The notes below the pieces were generated by a model. It did no database searches. It was not told the origin of the DNA and was given only the letters and a program-made list of their open reading frames with translations. A stretch of 64,000 bases of DNA from Gordonibacter sp. An230 (GTDB lineage Bacteria; Actinomycetota; Coriobacteriia; Coriobacteriales; Eggerthellaceae), in assembly GCF_002159915.1 (NCBI RefSeq), contig NZ_NFJP01000004.1, positions 1-64,000 on the forward strand, written 5' to 3'. Both the position numbers and the translations under genes were made by a program. Positions 1 to 6,819 of the stretch are shown in pieces. Position 1 is the first letter of the stretch. The number at the start of each line of letters is the position of its first letter.

Positions 1-441
1 GATGGTGCCCTGCGCGAGGAAGCCCACCTCGCCCGCCACCTTGCGGGCCTCCTCCTCGAACACGCGGATGAACTCGGCGCCGATGATCTTGCGCTTCGCC
101 TCGGGCTCGGCCACGCCGTCGAGCAGGTCGAGAAAGCGGTCGGTGGCGTCCACGTACACGAGGTTCGCGTCGAGTTGGTTCTGGAACACGTCCACCACCT
201 GCTCGCTCTCGCCCTTGCGCATAAGGCCGTGGTTCACGTGCACGCAGACGAGCTGCTTGCCGATGGCCTTGATCAGCAGCGCCGCCACCACGGACGAGTC
301 CACACCGCCGGAGAGCGCCAACAGCACCTTCTGGTCGCCCACCTGTGCGCGCACGGCCTCCACCTGTTCGTCGATGAACGCGCGCGCCAGCTCAGGCGTG
401 GTGATTCGCTCCATGTCCTCGGGACGCTTGTTGAGATCCAT
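1..441 (-). CDS. guaA: GMP synthase, ATP-pyrophosphatase part (3' end outside window)
   Basis: Makes GMP from XMP, ATP and ammonia or glutamine nitrogen in the cytoplasm. The 147 visible codons begin with ATG at 441 behind a GCAAGGAGG ribosome site. The P-loop-like ATP-pyrophosphatase motif [12 protein letters not shown] lies near residue 43, followed by [14 protein letters not shown], both typical of GuaA. Most bacterial GuaA proteins carry a glutamine amidotransferase domain of about 200 residues in front of this motif; here only about 40 residues precede it, so the start has no class I amidotransferase domain. The amidotransferase may be a separate gene, as in archaeal two-subunit enzymes; that is inference. 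The C-terminal dimerisation part lies beyond base 1. Confidence 0.9.
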   Translation of the reverse strand, partial: MDLNKRPEDMERITTPELARAFIDEQVEAVRAQVGDQKVLLALSGGVDSSVVAALLIKAIGKQLVCVHVNHGLMRKGESEQVVDVFQNQLDANLVYVDATDRFLDLLDGVAEPEAKRKIIGAEFIRVFEEEARKVAGEVGFLAQGTI

Positions 442-847
442 GCGGTGTCCTCCTTGCAGTCGGTATTGCCTTGAGGGAATTATACGTGAAATGATGTGCG
501 TGCGCAGGCAGGTCGTTCGTTCATTTGGGAAGTCGTTCGGCATCCCATCCCGAGGAGGCGCGCCTCGTGGATGGGGAAACGCTTTCGAGCGCAGCGGTGA
601 CGTCCGAGGCTTCCCGTCGGCTCGATCACGAAGGCGATTCACGTGGTGCGGGGAAGCCCTGCGCGCTGCGAGCTTTCGGCACCGAACGCTTTCGCCGAGC
701 ATAGCTTGCGTCAGCGTGCGCCGGTGGCTGCCGAAGCGCCCCACGAGACAAGGGCGCCCCGATCCCAGACAGCGAAGCCCTTGAAACGCTGCTGCTGTCG
801 AATGCGTGGGCGAAGGGTCTTCGGATGCCGTGCGCGCGCCTGTGTGC
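442..847. other. Divergent intergenic region, no gene seen
   Basis: About 400 bases between the divergent guaA and DMT exporter genes. The open frames here are short, arginine-rich and have no ribosome site, so I call none. An imperfect hairpin (CCCATCC against GGATGGG) sits near 547-575. The right edge runs into the DMT exporter promoter. Confidence 0.5.
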
Positions 848-853
848 TACCAT
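848..853 (+). promoter_or_regulatory. -10 element of a likely leaderless promoter
   Basis: TACCAT preceded by TG two bases upstream (TGTGCTACCAT), an extended -10. Seven bases separate it from ATG 861, so transcription would start at or next to the start codon and leave no room for a ribosome site. Confidence 0.5.
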
Positions 854-860
854 GGGCGGC

Positions 861-1793
861 ATGCGTTCACCGCTTCTGAAATACGCGCTGGCCGTCTTCC
901 TTGGCGGGGCCAGCTACGGCGCCATGGGCACGGTGGCCAAAAGCGCGTTCGCCGCCGGCTTCGCGTGGCCTCAGACGGTCATGAGCCAGGCGCTGTTCGG
1001 CACGCTGCTCTTCGGCCTCGCGTTCGCGGTCGAGGCCGCGCGCAACAAGGGCGCGGTGCCAATGAACGCTCGCAGGCTGCTCAAGCTCGCGGGCACCGGC
1101 ATGGTCACGGCCACCACGGGCGTGCTGTACAGCATCGCGCTCTCGAAGCTGCCGGTGGCGGTGGCCATCACGCTTTTGTTCCAGTTCACGTGGATCGGCA
1201 TCGTCATCCAGGTGGTCGCCACGCGCAAGCCGCCCCATGCGGCCCAGGTGACGGCCGCGGTCGTCATCATGGCGGGCACGGTGCTCGCGAGCGGCCTGCT
1301 TTCCTCCGATGTGGACTTCGCGTCGTTCGATCCGGTTGGCATCGCGTGCGCGCTGCTCTCGGCGGTGTCGTGTGCGGCGTTCATGTACCTGTCGGGCCAC
1401 GTGGAGAACGACATGCCGTCCTTCCAGCGCGGGTTCTTCATCTGCCTGGGGTCGCTTGTCGTGGGCGTCGTCGTATGCCCAGGCTACTTCCCATCGGGCG
1501 TGCTTTTCCAGGGCATCGCGGGCTACGGAGTGCTGCTGGCCGTGACGGTGCTGTTCGTGCCGGTCCTCCTGTTTGGCATCGGCACACCGAAGCTGCCGGT
1601 TGGCGTGTCCACCATCCTCGCGGCCTCGGAGTTGCCGTGCGGCATCCTCGTGTCGATCATCGTGCTGGGGGAGGGCATCGGTGCCGTGCAGGCTGCGGGC
1701 GTGGTCGCCATTCTGGCCGGCGTCGTGATCGCGCAAGGGCCCACGATGCGCGTACGCCCTCATCGGCGTTCGGAGGGGGAACGCGTTCAGTAG
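861..1793 (+). CDS. DMT/EamA-family transporter
   Basis: Predicted inner-membrane exporter of the drug/metabolite transporter superfamily, substrate unknown. The 310-residue protein is almost wholly hydrophobic and fits ten transmembrane helices in two EamA repeats; GGASYGAMGTVAKSAFAAGF near the N-terminus and ASELPCGILVSIIVLGE near the end are typical. I choose ATG 861 because a TGTGCTACCAT -10 element ends seven bases before it, which makes ATG 852 and ATG 825, both in frame, lie in or upstream of the promoter. The stop overlaps that of the converging metallopeptidase gene by seven bases, so the two messages overlap at their 3' ends. No regulator is adjacent. Confidence 0.85.
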   Translation: MRSPLLKYALAVFLGGASYGAMGTVAKSAFAAGFAWPQTVMSQALFGTLLFGLAFAVEAARNKGAVPMNARRLLKLAGTGMVTATTGVLYSIALSKLPVAVAITLLFQFTWIGIVIQVVATRKPPHAAQVTAAVVIMAGTVLASGLLSSDVDFASFDPVGIACALLSAVSCAAFMYLSGHVENDMPSFQRGFFICLGSLVVGVVVCPGYFPSGVLFQGIAGYGVLLAVTVLFVPVLLFGIGTPKLPVGVSTILAASELPCGILVSIIVLGEGIGAVQAAGVVAILAGVVIAQGPTMRVRPHRRSEGERVQ

Positions 1794-2182
1794 CCCATCT
1801 CGTGCAGGCGATCGTCGTCGATGCCGAAGTAGTGGCCGATCTCGTGCACCACCGTCTTGCCGATCTCCTCCACCAGTTCGGCACGCGAGCTGAAGCAGCG
1901 CTCATGCGGTCCTTTGAATACGGTGATCACGTCGGGCAGGCCGCCGTCGTAGCCGTCGGCGCGGTCGGAAAGGGACACGCCGTCGTACAGCCCCAGGAGC
2001 TCGTCGCCCTGCACCGACGCGCCTAGGCAGTCGGGTTCATCCATAATTTCGAAATGATAGTCGTCGGGCTCGTCCTCCACCACGACCGCCACGTTCTCGA
2101 GCGCCCCGAGGAACCTCTCGGGGATGCCTGCCAGGGCCTCTTCGACCGCAGCCTCGAACTCCTCGTCCGTCATGCGGGGCAT
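1787..2182 (-). CDS. Small zincin-like metallopeptidase
   Basis: A 131-residue cytoplasmic protein ending in VVHEIGHYFGIDDDRLHEMGY. The HEIGHYFGIDDDRL motif (HExxHxxGxxxD) supplies two histidines and an aspartate for a metal, as in the minimal metalloprotease family (PF06262), whose members are about this size. Substrate unknown. ATG 2182 is preceded by GAAGGAGGCGGAT, a good ribosome site; the longer frame upstream has none. Much of the N-terminal half is acidic (TDEEFEAAVEEALAG). It converges on the DMT gene and stands alone transcriptionally. Confidence 0.85.
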   Translation of the reverse strand: MPRMTDEEFEAAVEEALAGIPERFLGALENVAVVVEDEPDDYHFEIMDEPDCLGASVQGDELLGLYDGVSLSDRADGYDGGLPDVITVFKGPHERCFSSRAELVEEIGKTVVHEIGHYFGIDDDRLHEMGY

Positions 2183-2267
2183 ATCCGCCTCCTTCGCCGC
2201 CGCCGTCTTCCACTGACACGAGTATAGCGGAAGGCGCGGGGGAAGCGGGCGCGGCATCCTTTTTCTT

Positions 2268-2395
2268 TGTCGTCATCCTGAGCGGGCGCTGCGAGCCGAA
2301 GGAGCCCATGCGGCGTCAGCTGCGACCTTTCCGGCTGTCGCCGCGCGGGCTTCTTCGATTTCGTGCTCGGTGGCTCTCCGCTCAGGATGCGAACG
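2268..2395. repeat. Degenerate copy of an interspersed palindromic element
   Basis: Begins GTCATCCTGAGCGG and ends CCGCTCAGGATG, with an inner pair related to GCCGAAGGAGCCCATGCGGC. It shares the end motif, the core TGCGGCGTCAGC and a CGCCGC-CGGG right arm with the better element at 6616-6748, so both belong to one repeat family. This copy has diverged arms. Confidence 0.6.
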
Positions 2396-2426
2396 GTCAC
2401 GCGTCCGCTGCTTTTTACTGTGTATC

Positions 2427-2455
2427 ACACACTAATGTGTAATCTATGGTATAGT
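2427..2455 (+). promoter_or_regulatory. Probable PadR operator and promoter
   Basis: An inverted repeat ACACA-CTAA-TGTGT (2427-2440) lies just before a -10-like TATAGT (2450-2455). The AT-rich patch in otherwise GC-rich DNA and the position ahead of a padR gene suggest autoregulation, which is usual for PadR proteins. Confidence 0.5.
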
Positions 2456-2494
2456 GCACAACGCATGGTAAGCGACGAAGAGGGGAGGGGGCGT

Positions 2495-2899
2495 ATGGAG
2501 CGGGACGACATCGTGTCGAGCATGGTGTTGGAGTTGCGCCGCGGCACGCTGGTCATGCTGGCGCTCAGCCGGTTGCGCGAGCCGGCGTACGGCTATGCGT
2601 TGGTGAAATCGCTCGCCGACCACGGCATCCCCATCGAGGCGAACACTCTCTACCCGCTCATGCGGCGCCTCGAGGCCCAGGGGCTGCTGGAAAGCGAATG
2701 GGACCACGGCGGCTCGAAGCCGCGCAAGTACTACCGCACCACGCCCGAGGGGTTGCACGTTCTGCGCGCGGTCGAGGAGCAGTGGCGCGTGCTCTGCGAA
2801 GGCGTGAACGGCCTTCTGCGGGCCGATGGCGAGACAGTCGGCGAGTCTTGTGCGGATGCAGCCGAACAGGGGAAGGACGACGAAGATGCCCTACGATAA
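2495..2899 (+). CDS. PadR-family transcriptional regulator
   Basis: Winged-helix repressor of 134 residues. The PadR core runs from LRRGTLVMLALSRL through YGYALVKSLADHGI and EANTLYPLMRRLEAQGLL to KYYRTTPEGLHVL; the C-terminus is acidic. ATG 2495 is set by the GGGGAGGGGG ribosome site; an in-frame ATG at 2465 has none. The gene overlaps the next one by 14 bases, so the pair is translationally coupled. PadR next to a HAAS-domain membrane protein is a recurrent arrangement in Gram-positive bacteria, in which the PadR protein controls expression of its partner. The inducer is unknown. Confidence 0.88.
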   Translation: MERDDIVSSMVLELRRGTLVMLALSRLREPAYGYALVKSLADHGIPIEANTLYPLMRRLEAQGLLESEWDHGGSKPRKYYRTTPEGLHVLRAVEEQWRVLCEGVNGLLRADGETVGESCADAAEQGKDDEDALR

Positions 2900-3872
2900 C
2901 GACCTTGTGGAACGCTATCTCTACGCCGTCACGCGCCGACTGCCCGCCAAGCAGCGCGCCGACGTGGCTGAGGAGCTGCGCACGCTCATCTCCGATATGC
3001 TGGACGAGCGGTGCGGCGCCCTGCCGCCCACGCAGAAGGACGTGCGCGTCGTGCTCACCGAGCTGGGCACGCCCGGCGAGATGGTGCGAAAGTACACCGC
3101 CGACGAGGATGCGTGCCTCATCGGCCAGCCGTACTACGCGCAGTACCTGTTCGTGCTCAAGATCGTGCTCGCATGCGTCGTCGGCGGCATCACGCTGTCC
3201 TCGGCGCTGACCGTGGTCACTGGCAGAGGCGGCGACGGTCTTGAGGAAGGGCTCGGATGGCTCGGCTCGATCATAGCGGCTTCGTCGTTCGCTTTCACGT
3301 TCGTCACAGTGCTGTTCGCCGTGTTCCATCGCAAGGGCGTCCGGGTGGAGGTCATGGGCTCGCTCGACGACCTGCCGCCGGTCCCGCGCGGAAAAAGCTC
3401 CACGCGCGGCGAGGCGGTGGCCGGCATCGTGTTCTCCATCGCGTTCGCGGTTGTCTTTCTGCTGTTTCCCAACATCTTGAACGCGCTCTGCCGCCGCGCG
3501 GATGGCGCGCCCTTCGATCTCTTCGATGTCGAGGCCATCCGCGCATCGGCTTGGATCCTTGTGGCGTGGGTGTTGGTGAGCGTGGCAGGCGAGAGCTTCA
3601 AGCTGGTGGAGGGACGCTACACCAAGCGCGTCTTCATCGTGTCGCTCGTCGCCAACGTGGCGGCCGCCGCGCTCGCGGTCTTCTGGCTCGCGAACTACCA
3701 GATAGTCGACTCCCAAGCCATCGTGCAGGCTTTCGCCTCGACGGTCGAGGCGCCGGAGGGGGCCCTTTTCCAGGTGCTGTCGAACGTGCAGCCGGCGTTC
3801 TGCGGGATCGTCGTGCTGTCGCTCGCCATCGACACGGTGGGCGTCGCCGCGAAGACGTTCAAGGCGCGGTGA
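2886..3872 (+). CDS. HAAS-domain multi-pass membrane protein
   Basis: A 328-residue protein whose first 75 residues (YLYAVTRRLPAKQRADVAEE, then LTELGTPGEMVRKY) form a HAAS-type helical domain. It is followed by about six hydrophobic segments. The HAAS domain is known as a companion of PadR regulators; its biochemical role is unsettled, so I assign only envelope association. ATG 2886 lies inside the end of padR. No enzyme motif is visible in the membrane part. No strong terminator follows. Confidence 0.7.
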   Translation: MPYDNDLVERYLYAVTRRLPAKQRADVAEELRTLISDMLDERCGALPPTQKDVRVVLTELGTPGEMVRKYTADEDACLIGQPYYAQYLFVLKIVLACVVGGITLSSALTVVTGRGGDGLEEGLGWLGSIIAASSFAFTFVTVLFAVFHRKGVRVEVMGSLDDLPPVPRGKSSTRGEAVAGIVFSIAFAVVFLLFPNILNALCRRADGAPFDLFDVEAIRASAWILVAWVLVSVAGESFKLVEGRYTKRVFIVSLVANVAAAALAVFWLANYQIVDSQAIVQAFASTVEAPEGALFQVLSNVQPAFCGIVVLSLAIDTVGVAAKTFKAR

Positions 3873-4757
3873 GGCGTAAACCGCTCTGAGGGGATTTTGC
3901 GCCGCAGTGCGCCTATGGGTAAGCGGATCGGCGAGGTGATCGTTTCCGAGACTGCCATCGTGCGGCGCAAGAGCAGAAGACGGCGCGAGCGCTCGCGCGT
4001 GCGGGGCGCGCCGTGCGATTCGCCAAGAAGAGCGAGGGCCCCAATGCGGCCTCTGCCGATGTTCCGATCGACAGGGCGCCTTGGGAGATGAAGGCGCCGG
4101 CTTCAGGAGGACTCAGAATGGTTGAGCGGAGGCCCGGTCGCGCAGCGCGCCAACCTTCGAACGTCATCTTCGGCTCGCAGCTCATGAAGGGTGTTTCCAG
4201 TGCGGGCATCGAGCGGAAGCTGCGCATGCGGTCGTCTGGGCTGAGAGGGGCGTCCCGCATGGTTTTCGTGAACCGCCGTTGATAGTAAGCAGGGTCGCGG
4301 ACGGTAAGCAAAGCCGTGGATAGAGCGCACGTTGCCAAACATCAAAGCGGTATGCATAGTACCACTCCGGGCGTTTTCTTTCTCTCGAAGCCTTTTTTGC
4401 GGGATTCTGCTTTCCGCTCCGGCATTGGGGCTGTGATCGGTGCCGCCGACGGGTGCGTGCGCGTATTCCGGCATGCGCTGCACAAAAACCCGCGACGTGA
4501 ATGGAGGAGGCTGTGGAACGAAAGACCTGGCTCTCGGCGACCTGCGGAAACGCCGCCCATCTCGTGCGGCCGGGAAGCAGAGAGCGCGGAAGCGACCGGG
4601 ACGGCCCCGCCGTATCTTTCACTTCGCTTGTTTTTGTGCAATGGAAGCGGACTTTCGTGCGCGTCGCCGCGAGGCGAGCCTGCCTGCGGGAAACCGGACA
4701 TCGGGAAGGGGCGTTCCATGCGGCGGAATTCGCATCCTGCGCCCACAATGCGAACAA
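3873..4757. other. Long intergenic region, no gene supported
   Basis: About 885 bases. Open frames on both strands have no ribosome sites, are rich in Arg/Ser/Pro, and show no family resemblance. Toward the right edge a TGTGCTATGCT element (4759-4769) resembles the extended -10 sequences seen elsewhere in the window and probably drives the helicase gene. Confidence 0.5.
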
Positions 4758-6599
4758 GTGTGCTATGCTTTTCCGAAAGGATGGCCGATCGAGGGAAGGG
4801 AGACCGCGACGCAGGATCGCTCGACACTGAAGCTGCGCGACTACCAGCAGGAGTGCGTCGAGGTGTGCGACGCCCTGCCTCCGGGCTCCTACCTCGTGCA
4901 GATGGCCACCGGGCTGGGCAAGACGGTCACGTTCGCGCGGCTCGCTCGACGCGGGCGGGTGCTCGTGCTGGCGCACCGCAAGGAGATCCTCGAGCAGGCG
5001 CAGTCCTACTACGACGTGCCCGTGGGCATCGAGATGGCCGAGCGCGCGAGCGCGGGCGAGCCGGTGGTGGCGGCGTCGGTGGCGTCGCTCGTGCGCCGGC
5101 TCGACCGCTTCGCGCCCGATGACTTCGACCTTGTCATCACCGATGAGGCTCACCATGCGGTGGCGCCGTCGTATCGCAAGATATACGACTATTTCAAGCC
5201 GCGTCTGCACTTGGGGTTCACGGCCACACCGAACCGCGGCGACAAGGTGCGCCTGTCGGACGTGTATGAGCGCATCGTGTTTGCTCGCGACCTCAAATGG
5301 GGCATCGACCAGGGGCATCTGGCCGATATCGACTGCCGTCAGGTCACGGTGGACTACGACGCGCGCAAGATCAAGACAAGCCGCAACTCAACGACCGGCC
5401 AACAAGACTTCCGGCTGCGCGATCTGGACGAGGCCCTCAACACGCCCGAGACGAACGACCAGATAGCGGCCGCGTACCGCCGCTACGCGCAAGGGCAGAC
5501 GCTCGTGTTCGCCGCCAGCGTCGACCACGCCTACGAGCTCGCGCGGCTCATCGACGGCGCTCGGGTGGTGGAGGCGAACACGAGCCCCGAGGAACGCGAG
5601 CGGCTGATCTCGGGCTTCGGGCGCGGGGAGTTCCCGTGCCTCGTCAACAACCTCGTGCTCACCGAGGGCACCGACATCCCGGGCATCGAGACGGTGCTCA
5701 TCGCGCGTCCGACCAAGAATCCGACGCTCTACACGCAGATGGTGGGCCGCGGGCTCAGGCGCGGGCCCGGCAAGGAGAGCGTGCGCCTCGTGGACTGCGT
5801 GGGCATCACCTACGACAGCGGTCTGTGCGCCGCGCCCACGCTTCTGGGCCTCGATCCGGAGAAAGTGCTCGCGCGCTACCGGCGACAGGCTGTCGAGGGT
5901 CCGCTCAGCACGATGGAGGAGCGCTTCCTCTCCTTCGATGAGACGCCGCTGTCCTGGGCGCTTCGCGCGAAGCGGGTGGACGTGCTCGGACGCGACGAGG
6001 GGTGGGACCTCCACGACGTCAACTGGGTGCAGCTGGGCGACGGGTCGCTCACCATCTCCACCGAGCGCGTCGTGTTGCGCATCGCGCCGGTCGACCTCGT
6101 GGGCGCGTCGGTGCTGGAGATCGTCGACCGCAAGACGGGGCTCGTCCTGTCCGCGAGCGAGCGCGAGCCGCTGCAGCGGCTGCTCGACGCCGCTCACGAG
6201 CGTCTCTCGCGCAAAGCCGCCGACCAGCGGCAGCTGTGGGATCGCAAGAGCGCCGACAGATGGGGGAGCCGTCCGGCCTCGCCCAAGCAGATCGCGCTCA
6301 TCGAGAAGCTGTGCGCGGAGGCGGAGCTTTCCGACCTCTACGACGGCCTCGACGGCGAGCTGACGAAGGCCCAGGCCGGCCAGCTGATCACACATCTGAT
6401 CGAGCGCTCGAAGAGCGAGCGCGCCGCGAAGGCGCGCAAGGGGAGGGCCGACGCCCGGCAGCGCCGCGACATCGAGCGCCTGCACCGCCAGGGCCGCGTG
6501 CCCGACTACGTCTTCCGCGCCATCCGCTTCGACGAGCTGGATGGCTACACCGCCTGGCGCATCGTCAAAGCCGCCGAGGAGGACGCTTGGGACGCATAA
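4758..6599 (+). CDS. DEAD/DEAH-box helicase (start uncertain)
   Basis: Superfamily 2 nucleic-acid helicase. From the N-terminus it has the Q-like LRDYQQECVE, Walker A MATGLGKT, motif II DEAHH, motif III GFTATPNRGD, and motif VI QMVGRGLRRGPGK, then a C-terminal region of about 200 residues rich in Lys/Arg with no recognised domain. Homology begins at LKLRDYQQE (base 4827). GTG 4758 is the nearest conventional in-frame start, but the likely -10 element TATGCT lies at 4764-4769, downstream of it, and between the expected transcript start and 4827 the frame holds no ATG, GTG or TTG. A CTG start at 4827, or initiation at ATG 4781 in another frame after a sequence change, are alternatives. Confidence 0.85.
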   Translation: MCYAFPKGWPIEGRETATQDRSTLKLRDYQQECVEVCDALPPGSYLVQMATGLGKTVTFARLARRGRVLVLAHRKEILEQAQSYYDVPVGIEMAERASAGEPVVAASVASLVRRLDRFAPDDFDLVITDEAHHAVAPSYRKIYDYFKPRLHLGFTATPNRGDKVRLSDVYERIVFARDLKWGIDQGHLADIDCRQVTVDYDARKIKTSRNSTTGQQDFRLRDLDEALNTPETNDQIAAAYRRYAQGQTLVFAASVDHAYELARLIDGARVVEANTSPEERERLISGFGRGEFPCLVNNLVLTEGTDIPGIETVLIARPTKNPTLYTQMVGRGLRRGPGKESVRLVDCVGITYDSGLCAAPTLLGLDPEKVLARYRRQAVEGPLSTMEERFLSFDETPLSWALRAKRVDVLGRDEGWDLHDVNWVQLGDGSLTISTERVVLRIAPVDLVGASVLEIVDRKTGLVLSASEREPLQRLLDAAHERLSRKAADQRQLWDRKSADRWGSRPASPKQIALIEKLCAEAELSDLYDGLDGELTKAQAGQLITHLIERSKSERAAKARKGRADARQRRDIERLHRQGRVPDYVFRAIRFDELDGYTAWRIVKAAEEDAWDA

Positions 6600-6615
6600 G
6601 GTCGAGAGGGGCGCG

Positions 6616-6748
6616 CCCGTTGTCATCCTGAGCGGAGCGAACGCAGCGAGCGGAGTCGAAGGATCCCGTGCGGCGTCAGCAGTAGCGTTCGCAGCTATCG
6701 CCGCACGGGATCCTTCGACTCGCTTCGCTCGCTCATGATGACAACGGG
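6616..6748. repeat. Interspersed imperfect palindrome (REP/MITE-like)
   Basis: Outer arms CCCGTTGTCATC and GATGACAACGGG are exact complements, and an inner pair at 6654-6675 and 6699-6720 matches over 22 bases without mismatch, so the transcript would fold into one long hairpin. It lies between the ends of the helicase and an ABC transporter operon. The family resemblance to 2268-2395 marks it as a dispersed element rather than a dedicated terminator. Confidence 0.75.
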
Positions 6749-6767
6749 GGAGCTTCACTCTCTTGGA

Positions 6768-6806
6768 TAAAAAACGCCCGCTGCCCGCTTGTTGCAGCGG
6801 GCAGCG
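6768..6806 (-). terminator. Rho-independent terminator of the ABC/two-component operon
   Basis: Read on the minus strand: an 11-base perfect stem (AGCGGGCAGCG pairs within 6779-6806), six-base loop, then a run of T (AAAAAA on the plus strand at 6769-6774). It lies 14 bases past the stop of the permease gene. Confidence 0.85.
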
Positions 6807-6819
6807 TTCCTTCGTTCTC

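Noticed and set aside
806-2026. Long plus-strand frame of 406 codons
   Set aside because: It is a shadow of the DMT transporter gene with His/Arg-rich translation; the hydrophobic frame has family motifs.
3913-4338. Minus-strand frame of 141 codons in the gap before the helicase
   Set aside because: No ribosome site and no recognisable protein character; composition typical of chance frames in GC-rich DNA.
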